Positions 1-13,600 of a stretch of 64,000 nt of DNA are shown here, piece after piece. The DNA is from Malachius bipustulatus (lineage: Eukaryota > Arthropoda > Insecta > Coleoptera > Melyridae). A model generated the notes under the pieces. It saw only the letters and a program-made list of their open reading frames with translations. It made no database searches and was not told where the DNA came from. The position numbers were made by a program, and so were the translations under genes. Numbering within the stretch: the stretch's first letter is position 1; each line of letters opens with the position of its first letter. Location: positions 3,968,001 through 4,032,000 of the forward strand of contig OU342631.1 in NCBI GenBank assembly GCA_910589415.1. The letters are read 5' to 3'.

Positions 1-470
1 AAACTTTTATTTTTTTCAGGATTTCAATTCATGGTTGTTAATAATTTTTGAAAAATCAAATGTAATTTTTTTAAACTTACGTATTTTGTAGTCATTTCAG
101 ATACATTTGCTTGATCTACAGATTTAGCCAAGATTAGGGACCGTTCTAGATTTTTTCGAGCGAAAAATAAGTTTTGTCTGTGAATTAGGTTGATTTTTCC
201 CACTGTAGTAATTTTGACTGTAGTTTCATTTTTTTTTTTTTTTCATTTAATTTAGAGTGAAGTAAAGTAAATTATTTGTTTAAATCGTCGTTAGGTCTGC
301 CTGTCGCCACTTTTTGAGCAAAGTTTCCTGTATTATAGTTTAACGTATTTGATGTATTTCAAGTGTACAAATTGTATAAGTGAGTTGTACTATTTGGCAT
401 ATTAACTGATAAAGTTTACCCCCACCTGCAATAATAAATTTAATAAACTAACATTTGAAATTAATTTTAG
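1..470 (+). other. Intron sequence upstream of the last CSN8 exon
   Basis: No coding segment is supported here. The stretch is AT-rich and ends in a pyrimidine-rich acceptor (TTAATTTTAG, 461-470) directly before the CSN8 exon, so at least its right part is intron. Earlier CSN8 exons should lie further left, outside the window or hidden here. Confidence 0.6.
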
Positions 471-721
471 ATACAGTGAGAGCAAGAGCCGCAGATTTGA
501 TCTCACAAGCATACTCTTCGATAACAATTAATTCAGTCGCTACAATGACGGGTCTCTCAGTTGAAGTAGCTATAAAGGCTTGTGCGGATAAAGGTTGGAA
601 ATTTGATCAAGACACTCGAATGGTGCATCCTGTCAGGCAGCCCAGTGAACCTTCAGGACACATCAGCAGTGAGAATCAGCTCCACAAACTTACTGATTTT
701 GTATCTTTCCTAGAAAACTAA
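471..721 (+). CDS. CSN8: COP9 signalosome complex subunit 8, last coding exon (partial gene)
   Basis: This is the C-terminal coding exon of a COP9 signalosome subunit 8. In known systems the complex removes NEDD8 from cullins and so controls cullin-RING ubiquitin ligases; CSN8 is its smallest PCI-domain subunit. The exon begins after TTTTAG at 470, with the first codon split, and encodes about 82 residues to TAA at 719-721. Visible family features are the helix containing ISQAYSSI, a winged-helix-like stretch (TGLSVEVAIKACADKGW), the DQDTRMVHP strand and the closing motif LTDFVSFLEN, close to the invariant end of animal CSN8. The N-terminal half of the usual ~200-residue protein is missing, so the gene enters from the left. 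It converges with the receptor gene to its right. Identification is by recognition of the family C-terminus and was not searched. Confidence 0.88.
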
Positions 722-759
722 GAATTTTTGCTGTTTATTATAAGTAGGTATTTATCTTG

Positions 760-765
760 ATTAAA
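760..765 (+). terminator. Candidate poly(A) signal of CSN8
   Basis: ATTAAA lies about 40 bases after the CSN8 stop codon and is followed by AT-rich sequence. This position suits a short 3' UTR. The hexamer is the common single-base variant of AATAAA. Confidence 0.45.
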
Positions 766-1326
766 ATTTATATAAAAATCTGTCAGTTGTGAATTATTTT
801 TTTAAGAACCAATAATTAATGGGGTCCGACCAGGGGCCTAGGAATTTAGATTTTTTTTTTTTTTTTGAAAATAGATCTAAGGTCTATTTTTTATTTAGAT
901 GGACTTGTCAAACAGCTGTCAAGTTGGTAGCTTATGTGCAATTTTTAAACAGTAATTTTGATATTCTCGGATGGCTGCCTGTTTCCTTGACCTTGAAAAA
1001 AATTTTGTGATTAGAGTAGCCGCACTACTCTATAGATTACGACGTCATCTGCATAACATGTTTCCTTGTTGCACTGTTATAAAACGAAAATTAAAAAATT
1101 CTAACTCTAGTTCTTTTTTAGTAGTTAGTTACTTTTTTTTAGGATAAATTAAACTGTTGTTTGGCATGACCATATTATCTAATGATAGACGTTTTGTGAA
1201 AACTGAATCTGGGACCTAAGTCGGTACTGTAGTTACAGCGAAAACGCTAAGGAACTCCATTTTATATATTTTATATATATCAAACATTTTATAGAAATAA
1301 ATAGTTTTATAAACGAACACAAACAA

Positions 1327-1388
1327 CCATTCCGAGCTGGGATTTGAACCTCAGATGGTGCCCTAAACCGCTGTACTACCGCCCGCAC
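1327..1388 (-). repeat. tRNA-like SINE remnant with polymerase III box B
   Basis: The minus strand carries a good box B (GGTTCAAATCC, complement of 1340-1350) preceded by an A-box-like stretch (GTAGTACAGCGGTT). The spacing is too short and the anticodon arm is missing, so this is not a functional tRNA. A tRNA-derived SINE head or tRNA pseudogene fits best. Confidence 0.5.
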
Positions 1389-3421
1389 TTTGGTAAACAT
1401 AATTACAATTATTAATATAATATGTGTACCACCTACTTTAGGGAGGGGATGCTGATGGAGCTGACATATACCACCAATTTGAGGGAGGGAACGGCGTTTG
1501 ATTTGTTTTTTATTGTTTTATATTCATCAAAATATTATTTTGTAACCATAATATGTTTTTCTGAGGAATCTTATATTTGAGAGTTTCTTTGAATACCTAC
1601 CTGTAATTCATAACCCATAACCAGTAATAGGTATCTAAAACGTCATATCATTTTAAAGCAATAGCTGTAAAAGAATTTAAGCACTGCCTCAGTAAAAAAA
1701 AAAACGACAAGATAAATACTTGAGTGTTTATTGAAGAAGGTAAATTTGCTACAGTTGATAAAGGGAAAGAAAAATTAGTTAGGGAGACGTATAAAATATT
1801 CCTATAAAATGGGAATTTAAGAATTTATACATAAATCGATTAATATTTCCTAATAATCAGTGACTTATCAGCACAAAGCCACTACAATAGTATAAAAAAT
1901 TGAATAAGACCTCATAAAAATTAAAAATTAAATATACAAGCTCGGGTACTCTTTTTAATTTGCTGCAGAAGGATCAAAACAATTTTTATTTTATTTGCTC
2001 TTCAAATTTGGATAATTTCCACTTTAGGCCATCGGTCTCCTAATACTACTGGCATGCACAGTGTCCTTATTGATAAAAAGATACCAGCAACTTATAGCAA
2101 CAAGGACATACATAATATAACAATGATTTTTAAGCCTTAAAAATGCGTTTTCATTACGATAAAAATTTTTATTACATAAGAAAGGCTTATTTTATATTAG
2201 ATACGGCCAAATTAAGTAGGTCATTATAATTTAGTTTTTGTAATAAGCAACAGCCTATAATGATCTTGTAGATTTAATTTTCAATTAGTATCTAGTTAAT
2301 GTTATAATTTTTCTTTCAGGCCATTAATAAATTTAAAGTCAGGTACAAAAATGCATTATAAAATTGTAGCTAAAATACCGTCACCTTAGACAACGGAATT
2401 ATAAATATACAGTGTTTGTGAAAATGGACAGCCTCTACAGCTAATTAATGACAATAATGTAGCATAATTTATATAATAACGTTTATAACTTATTTAAAAT
2501 ATACAAATTATTCCCTAATTATTCGTACAAAATATATTTTTATTTACGATAATACGTGATTACTTATTTATATACACACTTATATATAACAACACCGTGA
2601 ATAAATATAAATACTTAAAAAAAATACAAGGAACTCAGATATAGTCATGGCTTTTGTAAATTTACATACCAACTCCAGTTTATATAAAAAAACAAAAAAA
2701 TTATTTTAATTATTAGCTATCAGTCTTCAGTTTAGGTGAAGTAGTGAGCGAAAAAATCAGACGATTCCTTAGACTTAAACGAGTCATCAAAATATTTTTC
2801 TCCCACTTTCTGTTCGTTGATATAAATAATACTATTGCATGCAAATTCAATGTTGCACTATTTTCTATTTTATTAAAATAATGTACGGATTAATTCATCG
2901 ACATTCAACCAGCGAAATAAAATGAGGCAGTAGTACCAGAGGGAACTTTCTTTAATAATTCGGGCAGTGAATACCTTGAGAACATTGTTATGTAAGTAGT
3001 GATAGCACTGGGAGGAGATAGGTGGAATGTCGTATGAATCAACAAAATCATTTAAAATAATATCACAGTCAACTTATTCTCTTCAACATTAATATCATTG
3101 CGAATTGAAACTAAAGCTGGCTGACACTCAGCAGGCGTTTCAGAGTGTCACCTCCCATTTACAAAATTTGTGAGTCCAAGGCCAATAATCATATACAAAT
3201 GGTATATATCCATAAACCTAAATATATTAGGTGGTCCAAAATGACAAATTAGAAACATGTATACATTACTTTTTTTAAATTCGAAAAATAGTCCGAATAA
3301 GATGAAAGCTTTAGGTATCTTAACCAAAATTTTGTGTTTAGAAAAATATAACATTAGATTCAATCATCTATATTCATCCCGCCCTCGAATAAGTGAGACT
3401 TGGTGGAACCTAAAAGATGAC

Positions 3422-3445
3422 ATTATTATTATTATTATTATTATT
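3422..3445. repeat. ATT microsatellite
   Basis: About eight perfect ATT units in tandem in the intergenic DNA downstream of the receptor gene. Confidence 0.9.
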
Positions 3446-3926
3446 CACCGAGTAATGTTGATTGCCACATGAGACCACCCTATACATAAAATTCCTATTC
3501 GAGTTATCAATTTCTTTAAAATCAAACAAGCACTTAAGGTAAAGTACAATCAAATTGCCAGTAATATAAATAAAATGTTAAGTTTAAAAAAATTAAGTGA
3601 TAATTTTTGATACATTAATATTGTTTTAAACAAATTACGTTACTTACTTGGTATAATTAATTACAATTTTTGTTACTTCTCAAACATCCAAGATATGTTC
3701 CAGTTTTAAAATTTACACAACTTAAAATAACATAATTATCAAAACATTAGATACTTCCTTAAGCAACTACATGAAGCATCAAGTTTTCAAAATGTGGACC
3801 CAAATAAGAAAACCTTTCATAAGGACAATAATTCAATTAAGTCAATTATTGTACTTTACTTTTTCAAATTCTTAATAATTTAAGAATTCTCTTAATAATA
3901 ATTCACAAACTCAAAACACTGAGTTA

Positions 3927-3932
3927 TTTATT
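3927..3932 (-). terminator. Candidate poly(A) signal of the VKR gene
   Basis: TTTATT on the + strand reads AATAAA on the - strand, about 190 bases after the VKR stop codon. It is a suitable hexamer for a short 3' UTR. Others further left could be used instead. Confidence 0.4.
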
Positions 3933-4120
3933 GGCATATCGATCGACCCTCGACCTTCTTTTTGAAAACTCAACACTTCTTTTAAAAATATATAAACATG
4001 CAACAAAATTCATTAACAATTTCTTACTTAACATTGCCTTCAATTAACCTATCCTGAACTCTTTGACCATTCATCTACCGATGGCCCGTTTGTAGTTATA
4101 TTGACCCCATGACCAGAATG

Positions 4121-4610
4121 TCACACCTCTGAAATAGCGTTGGGACCTGTCGGGCCTCCGTGATCTTCTTCACATCCAGAATCATTGCGGTGGTGCTGAA
4201 TACTGCCGACCAGCTTGCCCAGGTTAAGAAGACTGGAGGCGGATTTGGCATGACCTAAGAGCGGCTCCTTGGGACAACAATTCTCCATGGGAATGCCAAC
4301 ACCGCTGTCCTCGACTGAGTGCTGACGCCGGACACGTCCAAGGCTGCTGCTACCATTACAAGTCAGCCCATTGGGCAAGGTGCCGGTACCGCTGATCGGA
4401 GATTGCTTGAAGCTTGATGAGGAACGCTTCCTGAACTGATCGGGCAGGTGCATCTCCAGTTGTCCGCTGTCTTCCAGCTGGACGAGAGTGGTCGGGACAT
4501 CTACACACGGTTGCAGGAGCCGTGGGTTCTCTGCCAAGAAGGAGACTATCTCCTTTCCAGATGGACGTTTCTTGGGGTCTTGTTGCCAACACGCCTTCAG
4601 AAGTCCCTCA
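4121..4610 (-). CDS. VKR: VKR coding exon 9 (end of kinase, cytoplasmic tail)
   Basis: Residues 1182-1344. KACWQQDPKKRPSG closes the kinase domain. The tail of about 140 residues is rich in Ser, Gly, Asn and Pro, contains RKRSSSSFKQ and RVRRQHS (basic, possible Ser kinase sites), and ends ISEV before TGA (4123-4121). No obvious SH2-binding Tyr motif is seen in the tail. Confidence 0.92.
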
Positions 4611-7600
4611 CTGTAAAGTTATTAAAAAATTGCAATTACACACCCCAACTTTACACAACTAAACACAATTAAAAGACTTACAAGCAGAAGGCGAGAAAAA
4701 AGTTTACTTACAGTTGCGGTTTGACACCCGGTGGTGGTTCTACGGTCGCTCCGCTTTTCACTACAGTGACAACTTCGCTGTTACTGAGTCCCATGAACGG
4801 AAAACTGCCAAAAGTGACGATCTCGTAAAGCAAAACTCCATAGCTCCAGATATCGGAAGCTGGGGTGAAGACTCCAAGCATAAGACTTTCAGGCGACATC
4901 CACCTGACCGGGAGCATTCCCTTACGGTGGAATCTATAGTAGTCATTCTCAAACATCGGGCGTGTCATGCCGAAGTCCCCAATCTTTACCACACGGTTCC
5001 GATCGACGAGGCAATTTCGGGACGCAATGTCACGATGGACATATTTCAGATCTGCCAAGTAGCTCAGTCCTGCAAATGAATCAGACGCATTAGGTTCACT
5101 GTCTTCTCTTGATGTTGTTCTGTATTTCTGAACCAGATTATACTTTTCTATGAATCAGTCGTAAGTACAGTAGTCTCGATTATCCGAGGTAATGTTCGGA
5201 TAATGTAAAATTTGGAAAACCCAGAAGTATCTAGAACTATCTATTTTTGTTGTATGCTTCATAAATACTTCAGTTTTCTCCCTTGATAGCTCATATTGAG
5301 ACAACTTAGGATAATACGGTACAATGACGAAATAATGCAAGATGGACCTTGGCTCGGATAATCCGCGACTCGGATAACTGAGATTCTACTGTACCATAAA
5401 ATTATTTCTTAAATCCCCATTTGAATAGGTACCGATTTTCTCACCTCTAGCGACATCCAAGGCCATGTTGGTAAGCTTCTTACTGTTGACCTCTTCGGAC
5501 TCCTCTGAATCTTTGCTCTTAACGAAGATCCTACGGGAAAGTAGGTAGTTTTTCAGGTCACCGTATAGCATAAATTCCATGACAGCGTAAACAGGCTCCT
5601 CGGTTGTGCAAACAGCCAACAACCTGACAATGTTCTTATGGTCGAAGCGCTTCATCACCTCCGCTTCCGACAGGAAATCGAGTTTCTCTTCTGCCGAAGA
5701 ACCTACCTTCAGGGTTTTCACCGCCACAGACACCCATCCGACATCCGGGAGGTCGGCTTCACCACCATAAACTGTACCGAACGCACCTAAAATTTTCATT
5801 TCACCAACATTAGGAAATTCTCGTCTCGTGGCAAACTAACAACAATAATTTTTTTATGTGTATTTTATATACAGTGCGAGTACTAAGAGTCTATACATAG
5901 GCGAATTACAATGGGATTGTTTTCATGGTAACTTACTAAATTGTTTCAATGGTTTCAATTGTTTACAATAATATCAACAATAAAGTAGGTATCTATGGTA
6001 ACTCATTGAAATAGAGCCTTTCCCTATGTACAATCAGTCAGTATTCAACGTAATCATAAAGGGGAAAAAAAGCCTATGTATAGAGACCCAGTACTCGCAC
6101 AGTATATTTTTTTTATGTATTTTTTGACGACTGCAAAACTCGTATGAGCAGCATTACACAGGAATAAAAGGTATATTCTATTCTATTCTAAACATAAGTC
6201 ATAATTCCATGACTTGGAATAAAAATAAAAAACATACCTTCTCCGATTTTCCTGTTGATGATAATTCGGTTCCTCTCGACTTCCCACTTATCAAGATTAC
6301 CAAGCAGGTGTGGATTTAGCAGATCAATACCGAGAGACTTCATGTACTTTTGGGTGATCCGCACTTTTTTGTCATAGCGATTCTTGAAATACATCACTGC
6401 AGCAACCACAGCAATGGTGAGGATGATCGCTATGAAAATATTCAGGATAACGATAGCCATTTCACAGCTGACATTGAGAGCAGTTGCGAGCTTCTCCAGA
6501 GCACAGGTGGGAGGAGGAGGAGTCCCATCGTCCGGCTTTTTTCCATCCATAGTGAACCACTTGATCTTGGACCACTGCAATTCCAACCGACCTCCCAAAA
6601 TTTCTGGCTTGTCTTCAGAGATGTTCGGAAAGAACTGACCGACCAGATTGGAACGGTTATCATACCACTCCATCAGGTTAATGTTGGCAAAGCGGGATGG
6701 GCTACCGTTGTAGAACTTGATCCTACCACTGACACCATGAAAATCTGTTTGTTGTATGATTTTTAACAGAAGGCTGAAATTTCATATATAATTATTTTGA
6801 ACGAATTAAGAAATTACAAACGACTTACTTTGCTGTATTTTCCGTGTGTAAATGGGAAACTACTTCTTTGTCCATCCTAATCATTTTGTCCAATGCGTAA
6901 GCGTAAGTCCACACAGCATCGTAAGCAAAACCAGCATAATCTGATGGTACATTATGCGTACCATAGACTCTTTTTTCATAGTTCCGTCTCCATTCTCCAA
7001 CGGTTATTCCTGCTTGCATTGTAGCATTGTCGGGAGCAAAAAATGAGTGAGTCATTGAAAAATATCCAGTAATGGCCTATAAAAATCAAACTTCTATTAT
7101 ACTATATTATCGGAAGGTTAAGAAAATAATACAAACCTTAACCATTTGAGCTGTGGTACATTTAACTTTCTCATTGTGTTCTTTATTGAACCAATCAGTG
7201 TTGTACCAAGAAGTGTTCAACCACGTGGGTAAGAACCAAATGTAACCATTAGTTGGAGTCATGTTCAGTCTGTAAGCTTCACACATTACTAATCTAACAT
7301 CCCGGTCGGCGATGTCAGCCACTATTATCTTTGCACTTTTTCTTTTTAGGTCTTCAAGATACTGAAATAAACACACTTTTATAGTGAACATGTTTTCTGA
7401 TTAAAGTTTGCTTAAAAAACAAAAGTGAATACCCAGAAAGAAGACTTAAATCTAAACTTTTAAGCCGAAGGCTTTTTTGACATCCATGAGGATGACACCT
7501 TTTGATGGTTCCGCCAACCTCACAAAATTCCAGCCAGAGGTATCAGCACCTCGCGGCCGCCAGCTCTCCGTTTATAATTATTTCGCCTCTCACAAGACTT

Positions 7601-10600
7601 TTATATTTGTATCAGGGGGAAGGTGTTTTTGCTTCTGTATTGAAGTGAGCTCTAGTTGTTCCTATTATAACGAGAGAGCACTCGCAAAGTGTTCTGGAAC
7701 TGGATTCGTAATTCGTATTTCTTGTTTACCTCCTGCAATTATTGTGGTTATGTCTCAGCAATTCGTTTCGGGACGGTTCTAGTGACATGACAGGAATGAC
7801 ACATTGCCAGGCCAGTGTGAGAGTAGAATGGTTCCGCATTCTGCGCATGTTTGAGAATGCGTTGTGACTAGAGACACGTCAATGAAGCTCCTAGATAACT
7901 TAGAATGCACCTCAGGGAACTATATAAGAACTGCCGTAGCTGAGAGTTAGTTGTGATTGGAAGTGAAAGACAGAAGGAAGACTGAAATAGAAAACAGAGT
8001 GAAGTGAAGAATAGACAAGTGAAGTGAGAGAGTATAGTTGTCTAATATCTGTGTGAAAATAAGAGAACATCTGATTATTTAGATTTGGAGATTATTGTTG
8101 TATATAAGTTATAGTTGTGTTAAAGAATAAAGAATTTTGTAAGACTTTTAATTTGGTGTTAATAAAGTGTGAGACCGTGAGACCGGTAACACTATAACAA
8201 GGGATCAAAAGCTGACCCCAATAATTTTAGATCAATTTCAGACAGAAGGGACAATTAATTGAATATCTCAAGAATTGGTCTTTTTTAACAGAGAGCCAAT
8301 TTTGTTGGGTTTCTTGACTTGACTAAGACTTTCGATTGTGTTTATATTTATATGTATCTTCGTCTGTTAAGTGTAAGATTTGATTACATCGTTTCTTACT
8401 GACAGATTCCAGGCTGTGCATGCGAATGGTTGCCAATCTGAATTCTTGCTTTTAAATTTTGGTGTAGGTACCCCAGGAATTGGTGCTTGGATCACTCTTA
8501 TTCTTGGTTTTTATAAATGACCTACCAGGGATTTTCTGCAAAAATTTTGTTTCCAAAAAATTGGCCATGCTATACTCATCAACACTACAATGAAACAACA
8601 AATAAGTCAATGAGCATATATTTTCAATCATATAAGAATTTTGCCGACCGATTTCGGGTGTTAAGTTAACCCATCCTCAGAGCAACTGAAGGTGAGGTTT
8701 AAAAATATTGTAGGTGTTCTGAAAATTACAAATTTCTTGTTGTACTCACTTGTCAGCTTACAGGGATCGCAGTCTAAATATAAAAGGATGATGACACAAC
8801 ATGTTAAAAATCTAGGCCTAGGCTAGATGTAAAATGCCGGACACGTGGTCATTAAAATTGAAAAAGTGCTAAAAACTTTGAAAAAATTTCAAAGAACGAC
8901 GACGAATTTAAAATTGAAATTAAATCTATGTGTTAGTGTCGTTCTTATTTTTTTTTTTGTAAAATTCACTGATCAGATACTGACATTTTAAATAAAATTG
9001 ATTGTTTCCTTATTTCAAGACTGAAATGACCAAAAAATTGAATTTTGTCTTTATTTAAATTATTTTTGTCCAATTAATTTATTGTTTTATTTTTTACAAA
9101 TCACAATTGAAATTTTATAACATACTTATATTGTGAGTAGGGTGATGAACAATCTGACACTTTTGAAGTTGAATTTGACATTCCTAACGTTTTTCACAAC
9201 TTTTTGTGCGAATGAGAATGTGCTACCCTCGGTGCTACCCTAATAAGAGTCAGTGTCGGTAATGCAGGTTACCTAGTCGTCGACCAAATCCATGTAGTGA
9301 GAAAGAGAGATACCAGAGAAGGAGGGTGGGACGAAGAGAGAGGGGGGGGGGGGAGGGAGAGACAATCAGAATGATTTTCTTGCTCTGGGTAGCCATAACT
9401 ATTTCTAATATAATTAGAGTAAAAATTAAATAAAAAAAAACTGTACTTACCCAAGTCATTTCTAAATTAGCTCTATCCCTGGGAAATTTATTATTAGCCA
9501 CAAAACTAATATCGCTGGCTTCGAGAAACTTTTGCATGTGAGATATGTACTCCGTGTACTTCTGTCCATCTTCAGTCAGTGCTGCCAGTCTCTTCCAACC
9601 CATCTTCTTGAAGAACTCTAAGTAGACATGCTTGTAATTTATGTTCTCCCCTATAGTCCTGAAAAAGTAAGGATACTTCTCCCTGTCAGAGAAACTAGCT
9701 CCTTCAGCGCTATATGAGATGACCATCATCTTGTAATGCTTGGAAACGCCCGCAATTGGTTCTACGGTGTCCGAGCACGCCGGTCCCAAAACGCCGACCA
9801 TATTTTGGTAAGTATCTCCTGTTACAAATTGGATGAAGCTTTTCATAACTTCGTCTGCTCGACATTTGCCGTTCTCGACTATCAGTTCCAAATCGTACCC
9901 AGGGAGAACATCGTTGGAATTGGCGATAGCGACTGTGGCCATTTTACTGGCTACCAACAGTCCTTGACCTTTATAGGGGGAACTGCTTATAGGTAATATG
10001 GCACCGATGTAGAACGCAGATTTTTCACCGCGATAAAACCAAGAGCTCCATTTATTACGATTGTTAATCGCCCACTGACAAGCAATATCCCTTATAGGAG
10101 TTTTAGGATTTTTATTGTACATATCAAGCATGAACTTTTGATCCTCCGCATCAAGATGCATAGTACGGGCAGCAAAATCTATGCTTTTGGAAATTTTAGG
10201 CAACTTAATCCATGAGAACTTCACCAATCTATTCATTTCATATTTGCATTTTTGATCATTATCTTTTCCTCCAAGAACGTACATTAATTCGCAATTTTTA
10301 AAAGCAATATTTACGAACGTTCCATTTTCGTAGCCATTAAATTTCTGTTCGATTACAATGTCACTGGGCGTCCAGTATAGGATAATAAAGCTCTTATCTT
10401 TTCTTTCATCTTGGTACAACTTGATTAAGTTGGTTATAGCAGTTTTCAATTTGGGTCCTAGCCATGCAACTTTAACCAACAGTTGAAGTTTGTTTATGGT
10501 ATTAATAACAAACTTGGTCTCTTCATAATGAGGAGCTAGAAGCACGGCACACTCCTTCCCATTTGAACACTGCTGTGGAACATACAGTCCATCTGTGCAA

Positions 10601-13600
10601 ATAGTCTCATCAGAGCAATAGTACTCTCCTTCATCATCTATGATATATTGCTTGTAGTCTGCCAAGGAAAGGGCAAAATCTTTCACATTATGAGGCTCCG
10701 ACAAGAAGGACCAGGAGATCTCCTGAATCATGTTGTTCCAGGGTTCGTAATATTTCCTGATAGGACCTGTTAGCTCAGATGGAATGAACCAACCGAAACG
10801 CCCTGGAGGTGCACTTAATCCGATCTCCTTGACATACGTTGCTACCTCCATTTGAGCAATGTCAAATTCTGGAGGCACCCACACTTCAAAGTTCAGCATT
10901 GCTGTCGGTACAGGATTCATAAATTTACTGAAAGTGATAAACAAAAAATTATTAATTTATAATGAACCAAATACTTGATGCATTATGATATTACCCTTTA
11001 AGAATATGCAGCAAGGTTTAAAATGTTTAAACATTCACAAAAATCACAAAATATAGAAATTTTTAAAGTCTTTCATACCTGTCATCGCGCAAATTTAGCC
11101 TTTGAAGTGTATCATCCACATGAAAGCGATCTTCATATTCTTGCAAGTATATCCGTTCATATCCCAAATGTTCCTGAATAAGAATCTGGAAAATGCTGCT
11201 AACCAACTGATGGGTGATTCTGCTAGAGACATCAATGGTAATGTTGATGGGTTCTTGTCTATAGTAGGGGTACTTTTTTGGGAAAACCTCTGAAATAAAC
11301 ATTAAAGTTCAACGACTTACTTATTTAGTCTTATGCTAAATGATATGACAATTTGCATAGTTTTTTTTTGCACAGCTATTTTATATTTCATTTTTGTTAT
11401 TTTTAACAATGAGCTTGCAATTATGGTGCACTTCAGTCTCAGCAGCAATACGATTATACCAAATGGAATTTTAAATGAGCAAAAGTTACACAATGATGGG
11501 AGAACTGCACCACAATTAGGAATTTCAAAATAAGCGAACAGCAGGCATAGCAGATTTGCAGGAAGATTGGGAGGAACTTCCAAAGAATTCCGCTTGACCA
11601 CAGATGAAGGTTCTGTTAAGTTTATTTCTGCCCATTTGGGCTTCATTAAGGTCAAAGTGAAATTATAAATTAAAACATTTTAAATTAAATTACTTTCAAG
11701 ATTTATCTAGGTATATGGAAATGATATATTTAATATCCATGATATTTACCATTAATGGTGGATAAAGAATCCGAATGAAATGATATTTGAAGATCGAACT
11801 TTCAGCAAGGTTTTGAAAAGTTTAACTTTCAGTCAATCTTTGGGGAAGGCTGATAATGTATTTTTGGTTGACTTTTCTGAATGGCTCTAATTATTTGAAT
11901 TATCTTCAAAATTAATTGGGAATAATTGGGATGTTATATTTGAAGATATAACTTCAGCAATCAAACAAAGAATGCCCTCCACGCATGTCATTATCACGCA
12001 GGAATTGGAATTTTCTGGAAGGAGGAGGAGGAGGAAGATCGATTGAGTGGCCGCCACTAAGTGCTGATTTAAATCCAATGGACTTTTATACTTGGGATAA
12101 AATTAATGGAACATTTTGACGAGTTATGTGAAAAAGTGAATGCGGCTTTAAAAAAGATATGCGGCTTTACAGATCAAATAACAGGGTGTCGTACAAATGT
12201 TTGATAGACTTCGCTAAAACGCAAAAGAAAATAATCGTCTAATATTTTTTATTATAATTATTTTTTCCATTATTTAAAAATAGACCAAACTTTTTTCTGC
12301 TCTGGTTAAAAAATAAAGAATAATTTGCTAAAATAACCAATCTAGGCACTGGAACAAGAAGAGAGAAACAGAGAGACTGCCGGAAAATATTGCACCTCTC
12401 CGTATTTTTTGTTCTATCACGTTTAAGAACACATGAAATTTTAGCCAATGTTTTGAATTATTTAATTCTTTTGAAGTCGGAAGTACCAACAGCTGGGCCT
12501 CACTTATTCATTATTTGTGTTCGCTATAGAGCGCATATTACCCTACACAAAAAGAGAGTTTAAAATTAATTATTCATAACTAAATTAACTTGATACCTGG
12601 CTAAATGCAAAATTTATAGTAAAATAATTGTAAAAAATAAGAAATTAGCCTTTTTGTACAATTATTTTATATAATATTTCCCTCATTCAATAAAGAAAAT
12701 TCAAGTGAAGATTCCGAATTTAAAGGGAGGGTTTTCATAAAAAAAAATGTTTTCAAGTCTCCCCTAAAAATTACAGAATTTTTGAAAGGAAATGAAAATT
12801 TACCTATTTTTTATTAAACGATTTGAAATGAAAAAAAGGAAACTTCAATAAAAAATAAAAAACTACCACCAGAAAACCTTCATAATATTATTCACCCCGC
12901 TTTCCTGCTGTAAGAGGAAGTTAACTCGAGAGTGCACCATACAACCCCCTTGGGAGTTTTTTTATAAGAACTTTCTTCTTAATATATTTAAAAAAACATT
13001 AAATTAGGGCCAATTTATCTTAGTTTTGAGAATACTCGTACAAGTGTTTTACAAAATAAGTTTTTTTTTTTAATTTCAACACCTTATATTTCAAAAACTA
13101 AGCCGTTTAGGACCGATGTTCAATGGACCTAATTTAAAATTTGCCAAGGAATATAATCCTGAAGTTTATGGTAATTTATTATAATTTATAAATAAAATAA
13201 TTTATGATATTAGGAATTGTTTGGGAATGGAGTCGTTTTAAGAAAACTTTAAAGAAACACTCTTTTTTCTATGCCAAGCTTTCGAATTTTATTTTAATTC
13301 TTCTTCATCAGGGCTCTATAATATGATTAACAATATGGAAATTTAGTATACAGTGTGCACCATATATCCTTCTCTATATTGCTATCTCGTAAACGCTAAG
13401 ATTTGATAATTTTTTTAATAAAATCTTTTTATAAATAATAATTTCATTAAAGAACCCGATTCCCAATTAAATAAGACAGAAAGTAAACGCTAATTAGAGA
13501 TACAGGGTCGGTTAAATTAGAGAAAAGATGCACAATTTTATAGCTATCTCGAATCCGTCAAGACATACAGGATATCTGTGACCGTTTCTGAAATATCCTG

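Larger units (their letters stand above)
766..3926. other. Intergenic region between convergent CSN8 and VKR
   Basis: No gene is seen. The stretch holds a tRNA-like SINE remnant (1327-1388), an ATT microsatellite (3422-3445), and possibly extended 3' UTRs of the two convergent genes. A minus-strand AATAAA near 1725 could serve a longer VKR transcript. Confidence 0.5.

Noticed and set aside
819..1010. 63-residue frame after CSN8
   Set aside because: Begins with a run of Phe codons from a T tract; no conserved content.
6745..6747. Nearer splice acceptor for VKR exon 6
   Set aside because: It breaks phase with exon 5, whereas the acceptor at 6775-6774 keeps the frame and adds the conserved lead-in to DFHGVSG.
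11317..11655. 112-residue minus-strand frame next to VKR exon 2
   Set aside because: It lies in intron 1, is not flanked by usable splice sites in phase, and would disrupt the clean exon 1-exon 2 join.
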